Source: Phycisphaerales bacterium (GTDB taxonomy: Bacteria; Planctomycetota; Phycisphaerae; Phycisphaerales; UBA1924). Taken from it: 64,000 bases of DNA. Positions 17,607 through 26,454 of this stretch are shown piece after piece (the stretch's first letter is position 1; every line of letters begins with the position of its first letter). The notes beneath the pieces were generated by a model. It saw only the letters and a list, made by a program, of their open reading frames with translations. It did no database searches and was not told the DNA's origin. A program made the translations under genes and the position numbers. Location of the stretch: assembly GCA_026982335.1 (NCBI GenBank), contig JALSHH010000045.1, positions 1-64,000 on the forward strand, written 5' to 3'.

Positions 17607-19676
17607 TCAGGGGATGGGATTATTTTTACATTTGGTGATGACTGATCTGTCCATCGTGAGCACTGGGGGCCAAGGGCGGACGGATTGGTTGTTTCGTGTA
17701 TCACCCGTCGATTTGGGCGTTGCATCAAAGCCTACGCGGTCGCAGCCATTGGATTGATCCCATTGGGCATCTCGGCTTGCATCGAAGTTAGCAGCCCAGT
17801 GGAAGAGGGCTTGGTTGGCATCGGAAATATCCACCGATCGACCCAGTATTACGATGAAGCGATGAACGGATGGTTCTTTGAAGAAGGCTTCAAGAATTTT
17901 GGTGCCGAGTGTGGTGTTGCAGGGTTCATTCTGGTCTTTATCGGCGCGGATGAAGAGCCAGGCGGGGGTTTCGGTGGGCGAAGATGCGTCGAGGACGCCT
18001 GAGATGGCTTTGGCGAAGGTGACTGCCTCGTCGCGTTGGTCGTCGGATGGGATTGGGTAGGGGGCTTCGAGGGGGCAGCCGTCGGTGTTTTCGTCGGAGA
18101 TTTTTTTGGTGGCATCGAAGCCGAGTTTGATGCCGGTGCCTAAACGCGGGGCGGCGTGATCGAGGATGTCGAGGGCGCCATCAACGCGGGTGATATCGCG
18201 TGAAGGTTTGCAGTGCTGGCAGACGGCACTGAACACCGCAGTGAGGTCGTGGACATCGACTGTCTCATCGACAACAAAGATATTTTTAGTCCACGCCATT
18301 TGCCCGGCACCCCAGATACCGTGCATGACGGTGCGGGCATGGAGGGGGTAGTTTTTGGCGATCTGGATGTTGGCGACATTGTGGAAGGCGCCGTACATCG
18401 GCAGGTTGCAATCTTCGATATCGGGGAGGATGGTCTTTAACAACGGCCGCATGATGCGTTCGGTCGCCTTGCCCAGAAAATAGTCTTCTTGAGGAGGAAG
18501 CCCCACCACAGTGGTTGGGTAGATTGCATTGGTGCGATGGGTAAAGGCGGTGACTTCCACAATTGGGTAACGATCGGGCATGGAATAGAACCCGGTATGG
18601 TCACCGAAGGGGCCTTCAAAGACAGCACCTTCGCCGAGTTTTCCTGCATTTTTTTCGCGTGGATTCCACCCTGGGAATCCTGCATCTGTGCGGACAAAGC
18701 CTTCGATGACCATTTCGGCATCGGCAGGGACCCAAAGTGGAACCGTTTTGGCTCGAGAGAGTTTGATGCCCTTGCCATTGAGGAATCCAGCCATGAGGAG
18801 TTCGGAAATGCCTGGCGGCAGCGGGCAGGTGGCCGCGTAAGGGAGGACGGATGGGCCACCCAGCGCGATCGCAACGGGCATGGGTTGCCCAAGTTTCTTC
18901 CACGATCGCCAGTGGGCAGCTCCGTCGTGGTGCATGTGCCAATGCATGGCCAGACGGTTCTTGCCGAGGAGTTGCAGACGGTACATGCCGATGTTATGGG
19001 ACTTCGGCTTGGGTTCGTTGCGATCGTCGGCGTGGATGGTGTGGATGCCTGCGAGGGTGATGAATCGGCCTCGAAAGTTGGCCTTCCAAGTCTCGTCGTC
19101 GATCTTGGGATGCCCCAAATGAGGCACCGCATCGTTGATGCCCGATGGGTACCCCACTGCTTCGTAGTCACCATCAAGGGGCCAGCATCGAAGGATGGGT
19201 AATGTCGTCAGGTCGATGTTGCCCTCGGTGTGGATGACCTCTTGGCATGAGCCGGGCTTGCTTGATCGCTTTGGTCCGATCTTGAGGAGAGGGAAGAACT
19301 GCCTGGCTTTGGCAATCGCTTCGGCAATGGATCGTGGCGGTTCGGGCTTGACCAACTCGGCGATGGTGTCGGCAATGTCATCGAAGGCCCGATTGCCCAA
19401 GGCCATTTCCATTCGGTTGTATGAGCCGAAGGCGTTGATGAGCAGGGGATACGCTGAGCCAACAGGGTGCTCGAAGAGCAAAGCACGCCCGCCGAGATGA
19501 GCAAAAGCAGGGTCGTTGCGTTGCGAAGATGACGAACCAAGGCCAGGGGCGGAAGATTTCGACTCGATGTCGGCGTACTGGGCGATCTCAAGTACGGGAT
19601 CGATCGGAGAATTGATGCGAATCAACTCATCCGAATGTTCAAGGGCAGCGACAAAGCTTTGAAGGTCAGCATACAT
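17607..19676 (-). CDS. UbiD-family decarboxylase
   Basis: UbiD enzymes use prenylated FMN to decarboxylate unsaturated or aromatic acids, for example in ubiquinone or menaquinone synthesis. The 689-residue protein has the family landmarks: LLINAFGSYNRMEMALG, a central block with ITLAGIHTIH and YRLQLLGKNRLAMHWHMH, and VPADAEMVIEGFV, which contains the catalytic acid region. The last 150 residues (from about 540) exceed the usual 490-residue E. coli form; the Asp/Ala-rich tail recalls the longer menaquinone-type decarboxylases. The start at 19676 lies only 12 bases from the divergent methyltransferase start. No UbiX flavin prenyltransferase is visible in the window. Confidence 0.88.
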   Translation of the reverse strand: MYADLQSFVAALEHSDELIRINSPIDPVLEIAQYADIESKSSAPGLGSSSSQRNDPAFAHLGGRALLFEHPVGSAYPLLINAFGSYNRMEMALGNRAFDDIADTIAELVKPEPPRSIAEAIAKARQFFPLLKIGPKRSSKPGSCQEVIHTEGNIDLTTLPILRCWPLDGDYEAVGYPSGINDAVPHLGHPKIDDETWKANFRGRFITLAGIHTIHADDRNEPKPKSHNIGMYRLQLLGKNRLAMHWHMHHDGAAHWRSWKKLGQPMPVAIALGGPSVLPYAATCPLPPGISELLMAGFLNGKGIKLSRAKTVPLWVPADAEMVIEGFVRTDAGFPGWNPREKNAGKLGEGAVFEGPFGDHTGFYSMPDRYPIVEVTAFTHRTNAIYPTTVVGLPPQEDYFLGKATERIMRPLLKTILPDIEDCNLPMYGAFHNVANIQIAKNYPLHARTVMHGIWGAGQMAWTKNIFVVDETVDVHDLTAVFSAVCQHCKPSRDITRVDGALDILDHAAPRLGTGIKLGFDATKKISDENTDGCPLEAPYPIPSDDQRDEAVTFAKAISGVLDASSPTETPAWLFIRADKDQNEPCNTTLGTKILEAFFKEPSVHRFIVILGRSVDISDANQALFHWAANFDASRDAQWDQSNGCDRVGFDATPKSTGDTRNNQSVRPWPPVLTMDRSVITKCKNNPIP

Positions 19677-19688
19677 TATACTTACAAT

Positions 19689-20372
19689 ATGACACCACCC
19701 ACCGAGAAACACGACACGACAGACATCGATCTCAAGCCTGCGTTTGTCTATGCGACGACGCGAGATTGGGTCGGGTATTTTCAGGCAATCGATGGACGCG
19801 AGCCCCGCGAAACACTCGTCGAAGCGATCAATCGCTTCGATGCCGAACTGATTGAAGCCACACGGTTTGCAGTTGACCTAGGGTGCGGCGAGGGACGCGA
19901 TAGTGCAGCTTTGCTCCGGGCGGGGTGGAAAGTCCATGCGATTGATGGGCACCCTGATGGAATTCGCAGGCTGATCTCACGCGATGATTTATATGATCCG
20001 TCACGGTTGACGATGCAACTGGCGCCATTTGAGTCGGTTGAACTCCCAACATGCGATCTGCTCAATGCAAGCTTTTCGCTGCCCTTCTGTCGCCCGGAGT
20101 GCTTTGAGGCGCTTTGGGCGAAGATTGTTGATGCGATTCAACCCGGCGGGCGATTCTCAGGGCAACTATTTGGAGACCGGGACTCTTGGGCGAAGATTCC
20201 GGATCGTTCGCACCAGACGCGAGAAGAGGTTGAGCGGCTTTTGGCCCCCTTTGATATTGAACTGATGAAAGAAGATGAGCGAGAAGGCGAAGACAGTCAT
20301 GGGACATCCAAACATTGGCATGTGTTTCATGTCGTAGCCAAGAAAAAACAAAATGCAAGGGCAGGTGGTTGA
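19689..20372 (+). CDS. SAM-dependent methyltransferase (class I)
   Basis: A 227-residue soluble class I methyltransferase. Motif I is VDLGCGEGRDSAALLRAGW, followed by VHAIDGHPDG (motif II) and FEALWAKIVDAIQPGG, a post-motif region typical of TehB-like/tellurite-resistance-type methyltransferases. The N-terminus (WVGYFQAIDGREPRETL) is also typical of that group. The start at 19689 is 12 bases from the divergent UbiD gene. The stop overlaps the ABC ATPase ATG (TGATG), so it is translationally coupled to the transporter. The substrate is unknown. Confidence 0.8.
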   Translation: MTPPTEKHDTTDIDLKPAFVYATTRDWVGYFQAIDGREPRETLVEAINRFDAELIEATRFAVDLGCGEGRDSAALLRAGWKVHAIDGHPDGIRRLISRDDLYDPSRLTMQLAPFESVELPTCDLLNASFSLPFCRPECFEALWAKIVDAIQPGGRFSGQLFGDRDSWAKIPDRSHQTREEVERLLAPFDIELMKEDEREGEDSHGTSKHWHVFHVVAKKKQNARAGG

Positions 20373-21355
20373 TGGATGCAACAGATGCGGTCATTGATGT
20401 TCAAGGTGTCGAGAAAATATATCGACGAAAGGTCCATGCACTGCGGGGGATCGATCTGCAAGTGGGTGCAGGAGAGATATTCGGACTGCTAGGTCCAAAT
20501 GGCGCAGGCAAATCCACGCTGGTGAAAGTGTTGATGACGGTGATCTCGCCTACGAAATGCGAGGGGACGATGCTGGGGAAGAAGATTGGGGACAAATCGA
20601 CCCTGACCCAGGTTGGGTATCTGCCTGAGCATCACAACTTTCCCAAGTACCTCACCAGCCGACAGGTGCTTCATCACTTTGGAGCATTGGCTGGGGTAGA
20701 TCGCAAGACACGCAACAAGCGAGCAGATGAACTGCTCGAAATCGTGAATATGACGGATTCAGCATCGCATAAATTGGGGACTTACTCCAAAGGGATGCGC
20801 CAACGGATCGGGATCGCGCAGGCACTGATGAATGATCCCAAGTTGGTGGTGCTTGATGAGCCAACCGATGGGGTGGATCCAATCGGGCGACGGGATATCC
20901 GCGAAATTCTGATTCGACTCAAGAGCGAAGGACGAACGGTGTTCCTCAACTCGCATTTGTTGTCCGAACTTGAGATGGTGTGCGATCGGGTCGCAATTAT
21001 GGTCCATGGGTTGATGCGTCAGCAAGGAACGATTGACGAACTCACGCAAGGATGGAGCGGATTTAGAATCAAGGCACACACTGCGATCAGTGAACTGGCC
21101 TTTGATGCATCACAGTCTGCGGTCCACGGAGTCGAGTGTACAGGCAAGCCAGGTGAAAGCGAGCTGGTATTCAAGACAAACAATGCTCATGCGGTTCAGC
21201 CTGCGATTGATGCACTACGCCAACACGGTGTCGTGATCGAATCGCTCGGGTTCCATCGCCCCTCATTGGAAGATTTATTTATTCAAGCGGTTAGTAAAGA
21301 GCCCGATGGGGCTCGCCCGGGTGCTCAGAAGGCGAAGAAGGGGGCACGATCATGA
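20372..21355 (+). CDS. ABC transporter ATP-binding protein
   Basis: The nucleotide-binding subunit of an ABC-2-type exporter. Residues 41-49 contain Walker A (GPNGAGKST), the Q-loop follows in VGYLPEHHN, the signature is YSKGMRQRIGIAQAL, Walker B is LVVLDEPTDGVDP and the switch His is in NSHLLSE. The C-terminal 90 residues are the accessory domain of this exporter class. The start overlaps the upstream methyltransferase stop by one base, and the stop overlaps the permease ATG by four bases (ATGA), so all three genes form one operon. What it moves is not visible in sequence. Confidence 0.94.
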   Translation: MDATDAVIDVQGVEKIYRRKVHALRGIDLQVGAGEIFGLLGPNGAGKSTLVKVLMTVISPTKCEGTMLGKKIGDKSTLTQVGYLPEHHNFPKYLTSRQVLHHFGALAGVDRKTRNKRADELLEIVNMTDSASHKLGTYSKGMRQRIGIAQALMNDPKLVVLDEPTDGVDPIGRRDIREILIRLKSEGRTVFLNSHLLSELEMVCDRVAIMVHGLMRQQGTIDELTQGWSGFRIKAHTAISELAFDASQSAVHGVECTGKPGESELVFKTNNAHAVQPAIDALRQHGVVIESLGFHRPSLEDLFIQAVSKEPDGARPGAQKAKKGARS

Positions 21356-22494
21356 TTTTGATGCAGACGCAAGCAATTTTTATTGACGCATATCGGGAAC
21401 TCAATGCGAAGAAGTTGTTTTGGATCACCATGCTGCTCTCGCTTCTGATTGTGGTCGTGATTGCAAGCCTTGGAATCAATGAACATGGATACACTTTTCT
21501 CTGGTTTGATCTTGACTTTTTCCCCGGCCCGATGGGTGATATCGACCCAGGCGAATACTACATCAGCCTCTTCTCCACGCTTGGTATTTCGCTCTGGCTG
21601 ACTTGGATCGCAACGATCCTGGCGTTGATTTCAACTGCCAGTATTATTCCAGATCTGATTGCAGGCGGAGTCATCGAGACAACTTTGTCAAAACCGATTG
21701 CTCGATCGCGGTTGTTTCTGACAAAATATGCAACGGGGCTCCTCTTTGTCGCGCTCCAGGTCGGTGTGTTTTCGGCGGCCTCGTTCATCGTCATTGGAAT
21801 CCGAGGGGACTACTGGGAGCCTCGGCTGTTTCTTGCGATCCCGATCGTGCTCGCGTTCTTTAGCTACCTCTATGCGGTGTCGGCCCTTGTTGGGATGATG
21901 ACCAAAGCAGCGATGCCCGCAATTCTGTTGACCTGCTTGTTTTGGGCGTTTCTGTTTCTCCTCAACATGGCCGACGGCGGATTGACCGTTTTCAAAACCC
22001 AAACTGAGATCATGATGGAACAACGGATGAACCGAATCGAGCAGATCGAACACAACACGATTCGACTCATCCGCTCCGAGATGAATCAAGAAGAAGCAGG
22101 TTCTGGAGAGGGATACCTTCCAAGTGAGGCTGAAATCGAAGAACGAAACCCATTTTTACCTCAGATCAAGCGTGATCTGGCAGAGAATCAGGCCGCACTG
22201 AAATCCCTCACACTCTGGTATCGCATCGTATATGGAATCAAAACGGTATTACCCAAAACTGGTGAGACAGCATCACTTCTCAGGCGGTATCTGATTGCAC
22301 CCGAGTTTTCCGACGAAACGAAGGTGGACAGTGCCGACCCAAATGTTTTTCTTGTCAACGAAGAACAGCTGAATCAGCGAGTAGATGAAGTATACCGCTC
22401 GCGTCCTCTCTGGTGGGTGCTCGGAACTTCACTCGTCTTTGAGGGAATTTTACTGGCATTTTGCACTTGGCGATTCACTCGGCGGGATTTTTAG
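21352..22494 (+). CDS. ABC-2 type transporter permease
   Basis: A 380-residue membrane protein of the NosY/ABC-2 permease type. It has an N-terminal transmembrane helix (LFWITMLLSLLIVVVIASLG), a cluster of helices around residues 75-210 (ISLWLTWIATILALIS, ATGLLFVALQVGVFSAASF, AIPIVLAFFSYLYAVSALVG, AILLTCLFWAFLFLLNMA), then a polar stretch of about 130 residues and a final helix (LVFEGILLAFCTW). The polar stretch, rich in Glu, Arg and Gln, is likely an external or cytoplasmic insertion. It partners the overlapping ATPase. It ends convergently with proC, overlapping by four bases. Confidence 0.88.
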   Translation: MILMQTQAIFIDAYRELNAKKLFWITMLLSLLIVVVIASLGINEHGYTFLWFDLDFFPGPMGDIDPGEYYISLFSTLGISLWLTWIATILALISTASIIPDLIAGGVIETTLSKPIARSRLFLTKYATGLLFVALQVGVFSAASFIVIGIRGDYWEPRLFLAIPIVLAFFSYLYAVSALVGMMTKAAMPAILLTCLFWAFLFLLNMADGGLTVFKTQTEIMMEQRMNRIEQIEHNTIRLIRSEMNQEEAGSGEGYLPSEAEIEERNPFLPQIKRDLAENQAALKSLTLWYRIVYGIKTVLPKTGETASLLRRYLIAPEFSDETKVDSADPNVFLVNEEQLNQRVDEVYRSRPLWWVLGTSLVFEGILLAFCTWRFTRRDF

Positions 22495-23339
22495 GGCTTT
22501 GATTGCCCCAGCTCAACACCTCTCGCTTGGGCTGCACGAATGGCGCGAATGATGGTATCCATGACACCTGACTTGTCGAGGATGTCGGTGGCTGCCTCGG
22601 TGGTGCCGGCTTTACTGGTCACCCTTCGGCGTAAGGCGCTTGGAGATTCAGTCGATTGGGCAAGCAGGGTTGCTGAGCCCAGCAGTGTTTGGCGGACAAT
22701 GAGCTGAGCCTGATCGGGATTGAATCCCAGCTCTTCAGCAGCGTGAACCATTGACTCGGCAAGATAGAACAGATACGCCGGCCCCGAACCGGCCAAGGCG
22801 GTATAGGCATCAATCAAAGATTCGGCAATGGTGATCGTTTGGCCGACGCTTGAGAAGAGTTGGGTTGTCAAGGCAAGGTCGGATTCGGTCGCCGATGCAC
22901 TCACAGCGATGGCACTCATGCCCAGCCCAATCTGAGCGGGGGTATTGGGCATGACACGGATGACACGGGCTTGGTTCTTAAAGGCCTGCTCAATTTGGGC
23001 GATGCGGGAGCCGGCGAGGATGGAAATAACCAAGGGCTTGGCGGGGAGGGTGCTCAGCAAGGGGCGGAGTGGGGCAATGGCGGGTTCAAGCATCTGAGGC
23101 TTGACGGCGAGGACGATGGTGCTGACAGGCTCAGCCCAGGTCGTCTGGGACACGAGCCAAGCAAAGGCTTGGGCCGGGTCGGTGAAGGGGTGATTGAAGA
23201 AATGATGGCGAGATGGATCAGGATCGAGCACCGCAACGGCGTCTGGGTCGAGGACTTGGGCAGATGAGGCACCCGAGATGATGGCCTGGGCCATGTTGCC
23301 TGCGCCGATGAAGAGGGTGGGATGGGGGATTGTGGCCAT
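22491..23339 (-). CDS. proC: pyrroline-5-carboxylate reductase
   Basis: ProC performs the last step of proline biosynthesis, reducing 1-pyrroline-5-carboxylate with NADPH. The 282-residue protein opens with a dinucleotide-binding motif, LFIGAGNMAQAIISG. It carries VRVMPNTPAQIGLGMSA and the C-terminal family signature, ALAGSGPAYLFYLAESM, with the usual RRRVTSKAGTTEAAT segment. Length matches the family. It lies between two plus-strand operons. Its start is about 70 bases from that of accA, so the two genes are divergent. Confidence 0.95.
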   Translation of the reverse strand: MATIPHPTLFIGAGNMAQAIISGASSAQVLDPDAVAVLDPDPSRHHFFNHPFTDPAQAFAWLVSQTTWAEPVSTIVLAVKPQMLEPAIAPLRPLLSTLPAKPLVISILAGSRIAQIEQAFKNQARVIRVMPNTPAQIGLGMSAIAVSASATESDLALTTQLFSSVGQTITIAESLIDAYTALAGSGPAYLFYLAESMVHAAEELGFNPDQAQLIVRQTLLGSATLLAQSTESPSALRRRVTSKAGTTEAATDILDKSGVMDTIIRAIRAAQARGVELGQSKP

Positions 23340-23412
23340 GGTGGACTGTACGGGAGGGTTGGGTGTGGTACAATTGGATGATGGAAGTTTGTCTGGTATG
23401 GAAGGATTTTTG

Positions 23413-24447
23413 ATGTCAACATTTTATCAGCTTGAGTTTGAGAAGGAAGTTATCGAACTCGATCAACGGATCGAGCAGGGGCAGTGCGGAGCGGTAGGTT
23501 CGGGCGCGGAGATTCCTGCGCTGCCTGGGATCAGCGAGCAGGTGGTGGATTCGTCGCCTCGCGAAGATGTGGGCAAGCTCATCAAAAAGCGGACGCGGGT
23601 GCTCAAGCGGATTTACAAGGACTTGTCCCCTTGGAACACGGTGCGGGTGGCGAGGCATCCGGATCGGCCTCAGACTCGGGACTACATTAAGCACATGTGT
23701 CGAGATTTTTGCGAATTGTCAGGGGATCGTCGGTTTGGTGATGATCCTGCATTGGTGACAGGATTCGGACGCATTGGAGGACGCAAGTGCCTGATCGTCG
23801 GGCACCAAAAGGGTAAGGACACGCACGAGAAACTGGCGTGCCATTTTGGATGCGTGCATCCTGAGGGGTATCGCAAGGCCTTGGCGAAAATGAAACTGGC
23901 GGAGAAGTTTGGATTACCGATCGTAACGCTGGTCGATACACCGGGCGCATACCCTGGGCTTGGCGCTGAGGAGCGTGGGCAGGCCGAAGCGATCGCAGTG
24001 AACCTGCTGGAGATGTCCCGGCTCAAGGTGCCAATCGTCAGCATTGTGATCGGCGAAGGAGGCTCCGGTGGCGCGCTTGGAATTGCTGTTGCGGATCGGG
24101 TGGCAATGCTGGCCTATTCGTGGTATTCAGTGATTTCCCCTGAAGGATGCGCGGCGATTTTGTGGAAACAAGCCAACGAGCAAACAAATACTGCTGCTGC
24201 CGAAGCACTCAAGTTGACCGCTGCCAACAACCTAAAACTCGGGATTATTGACTCGGTAATCGATGAACCGCTTGGCGGTGCACACCGGAATCATGAACAA
24301 GCTTCCGCAAATCTTGGCGAGTGGGTTTCACGCCAACTCGATGAGCTCATCGAGTTGCCCGTAGACGAGTTGGTGAATCAGCGATATGAACGATTCCGCA
24401 AATTAGGTGAATTTGATGTGTGCGTGGAACCCTCGCCTGCAGACTGA
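23413..24447 (+). CDS. accA: acetyl-CoA carboxylase carboxyltransferase subunit alpha
   Basis: This subunit transfers the carboxyl group from biotin to acetyl-CoA, giving malonyl-CoA for fatty acid synthesis. The start at 23413 (MSTFYQLEFEKEVIELD) has GGAAGG upstream and fits the family N-terminus; the frame upstream is not conserved in character. Landmarks are RPQTRDYIKHMC, GRKCLIVGHQKGKDTHEKL, LVDTPGAYPGLGAEERGQAEAI (shown here as LVDTPGAYPG and AEERGQAEAI) and GEGGSGGALGIAVADRV. The protein has 344 residues, slightly longer than the usual 319. Residues 30-50 form a less conserved stretch near the N-terminus. Confidence 0.95.
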   Translation: MSTFYQLEFEKEVIELDQRIEQGQCGAVGSGAEIPALPGISEQVVDSSPREDVGKLIKKRTRVLKRIYKDLSPWNTVRVARHPDRPQTRDYIKHMCRDFCELSGDRRFGDDPALVTGFGRIGGRKCLIVGHQKGKDTHEKLACHFGCVHPEGYRKALAKMKLAEKFGLPIVTLVDTPGAYPGLGAEERGQAEAIAVNLLEMSRLKVPIVSIVIGEGGSGGALGIAVADRVAMLAYSWYSVISPEGCAAILWKQANEQTNTAAAEALKLTAANNLKLGIIDSVIDEPLGGAHRNHEQASANLGEWVSRQLDELIELPVDELVNQRYERFRKLGEFDVCVEPSPAD

Positions 24448-24599
24448 AGAGGGATAATTGGAAAATGATCCTGTCTACATGGCAAATTATGGGTCTTATA
24501 CGGGTATTGCTTTGACCTTGAGGCATGGTGCGCCTACTCTAGTGCCCAATGCTGCCAACCAATTGGGGCGGCAGAGGTTCCAGAGAGAGGCGGACTGGA

Positions 24600-25670
24600 T
24601 TGGCCAAAAAGAAAGCCGCAAAGAAGAAAGTAACCAAGAAACCTACCCGAAAAACTTCGGAGGCAGATGGGGTATCTTCGCGATCTTCGCGAAAGAATAC
24701 AAAGAAGACTTCTCCAAGGGCCGCGAAAAAGTCCACTGCAAAAAAGACCACAAAAAAGGCAAAGAAAACAGCAAAGAAAACAGCAAAGAAGACGACGAAA
24801 AAGGCAACTACAAAAAAACCAATCAAGAAAGCTTCAAAAAAAGTCATAAAGAAGAAGGTTGCAAAAAAGAAGGCCACAAAGAAAGCCATCACGAAGAAGA
24901 AGGTTGCAAAGAGCACAACCCAAAAAACAGGTAAAAAATCGACCCAAACTACTCCGGCAACCACAAAGAAATCAGCCAAGCAGAAAGCCTCGCCAAAAAA
25001 GAAAACGCCTCAAGCACCCGCTGCAATAACTGCAACGCAAACTGCTGCTTCGAATTCCGACACTGCACTGACAAGTGCTGATGTCGAAGTCGAAAGTATA
25101 GCTGTCGATACGAACACCAAGCCTCCTCTGCGTAAGCGCCGCCCGGGCAAAACCAAGAAACCTTTGGTTCTACCAGATCGCCCACTACTCCTCGGCCCGG
25201 ACGGCCCGGCGCTCAAGCCCTTGATCCCATCAGGCGCCAAAGTCAAGAAAAAGAAAAAATCCGTACTTGACAATGTAACCTCGCGCCGAACCAAGACTCC
25301 TTTAACCAAGAGTCAGCTCGAACACTATCGACATATACTCCTTGTCAAACGGGCTGAGTTACTCGGTGACATGCGTCATCTTGAGAAGGAAGCGATGCGT
25401 AGCGAAGCCGGGGAAGCCAATGCTTCCGTTCATCTCGATGAGCAAGGCTCCGAAAGCTATGAACAGTCCCTGAACCTAAATCTTGCTGCCTCGGATCGTG
25501 AGTTGATCCATGAGATTGATGATGCGCTTAAACGAATCACAAATCGTACCTATGGGCTCTGCGAACTCACCCATGAGCCAATCAAAAAGATTCGGCTCGA
25601 TGAACTGCCTTGGGCCCGGTATACGATCCATGCGGCCCGTGAGCTTGATCGGCGTGGCGGAAAGCTCTGA
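24600..25670 (+). CDS. Lys-rich histone-like tail fused to a degenerate DksA/TraR domain
   Basis: A 356-residue protein in two parts. Residues 1-140 are almost entirely Lys, Ala, Thr and Ser (KKAAKKKV, KKTTKKAKKT repeats), the composition of H1-like DNA- or RNA-binding tails; residues 140-220 are lower in Lys and probably disordered. The last 110 residues match the DksA/TraR family: LTKSQLEHYRHILLVKRAEL, a helix hairpin, then NRTYGLCELTHEPIKKIRL. The zinc-finger Cys are mostly lost: only one Cys remains where the family has four. A TTG start at 24600 is preferred; AGAGAGG lies upstream. DksA-type proteins bind the RNA polymerase secondary channel, but lack of the zinc site makes that role uncertain. 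It lies between accA and lspA. Confidence 0.8.
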   Translation: MAKKKAAKKKVTKKPTRKTSEADGVSSRSSRKNTKKTSPRAAKKSTAKKTTKKAKKTAKKTAKKTTKKATTKKPIKKASKKVIKKKVAKKKATKKAITKKKVAKSTTQKTGKKSTQTTPATTKKSAKQKASPKKKTPQAPAAITATQTAASNSDTALTSADVEVESIAVDTNTKPPLRKRRPGKTKKPLVLPDRPLLLGPDGPALKPLIPSGAKVKKKKKSVLDNVTSRRTKTPLTKSQLEHYRHILLVKRAELLGDMRHLEKEAMRSEAGEANASVHLDEQGSESYEQSLNLNLAASDRELIHEIDDALKRITNRTYGLCELTHEPIKKIRLDELPWARYTIHAARELDRRGGKL

Positions 25671-25710
25671 TTCTGCGTTATAAGAGTGAAAGAGTGAGTT
25701 GCGATTCCCC

Positions 25711-26421
25711 ATGAGCACCCAAAGCCGACCCCAATGCCCTCCAACGAAATCCACCCAAAGTGTGCGCGCCTGGACGATTCTGTTTGGGACCGCCCTTTTG
25801 GGGCTGATCGCTGATCTCTGGTCAAAGGGATATGCCTTCACGCATGTCGTTGGGCACCCGGTGATCATCACGCGTGAGGATGTACTCAGCGCTCACGATC
25901 TTTGGCGTTTGATTCCGCCTCATGAGCCAGTCACTGTAATTGATGGACTTCTCGAATTTACGCTCGTACTCAATCCGGGTGCCGTCTTTGGGATTGGGGC
26001 CGGCCAGCGATGGTTCTTTGTCTTCTTTACTGTGATCGCAGTGGTGATTGCACTGATACTTTTTGTCCGTTGGACGCATGCCAAGGACTGGGTCGCCCAT
26101 GCAGGGTTTGGGTTGATTATCGCAGGCGGAGTCGGAAACCTGTATGACCGATTGGTCTTTGCATGTGTGCGTGATTTTATTCATCCGCTTCCTGGGGTAC
26201 AGCTTCCTTTTGGACTCACATGGCCTGGCGGCAACACAGAACTTTGGCCCTATGTTTCCAATGTTGCCGATGCGTTTTTGATCTTTGGGATTGTGCTGTT
26301 GATGATTCATGCGTGGAAAATGCCCGATGGGACTCGGCAGAAAGATGGGCAGAAAAACGAAGTCTCGGAAAGCGGCGAAGAGAAACATATAAGCAAGACG
26401 CCTGTGTCATCGGATTCATAG
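25711..26421 (+). CDS. lspA: signal peptidase II (lipoprotein signal peptidase)
   Basis: LspA cleaves the signal peptide of prolipoproteins after the Cys is lipidated. The 236-residue membrane protein has four hydrophobic segments. The catalytic Asp residues lie in GGVGNLYDRLVF and SNVADAFLIFG; the family motif LNPGAVFGIGAG precedes the second helix. The last 35 residues are a charged cytoplasmic tail. The start at 25711 is the ATG after GATTCCCC. The many lipoproteins in the window (at 8.3, 39.3 and 54.1 kb) are probable substrates. It lies 40 bases after the DksA-like gene, in the same orientation. Confidence 0.95.
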   Translation: MSTQSRPQCPPTKSTQSVRAWTILFGTALLGLIADLWSKGYAFTHVVGHPVIITREDVLSAHDLWRLIPPHEPVTVIDGLLEFTLVLNPGAVFGIGAGQRWFFVFFTVIAVVIALILFVRWTHAKDWVAHAGFGLIIAGGVGNLYDRLVFACVRDFIHPLPGVQLPFGLTWPGGNTELWPYVSNVADAFLIFGIVLLMIHAWKMPDGTRQKDGQKNEVSESGEEKHISKTPVSSDS

Positions 26422-26454
26422 TGGGACCATCATTGCCCACAAATCAGCACAGAT

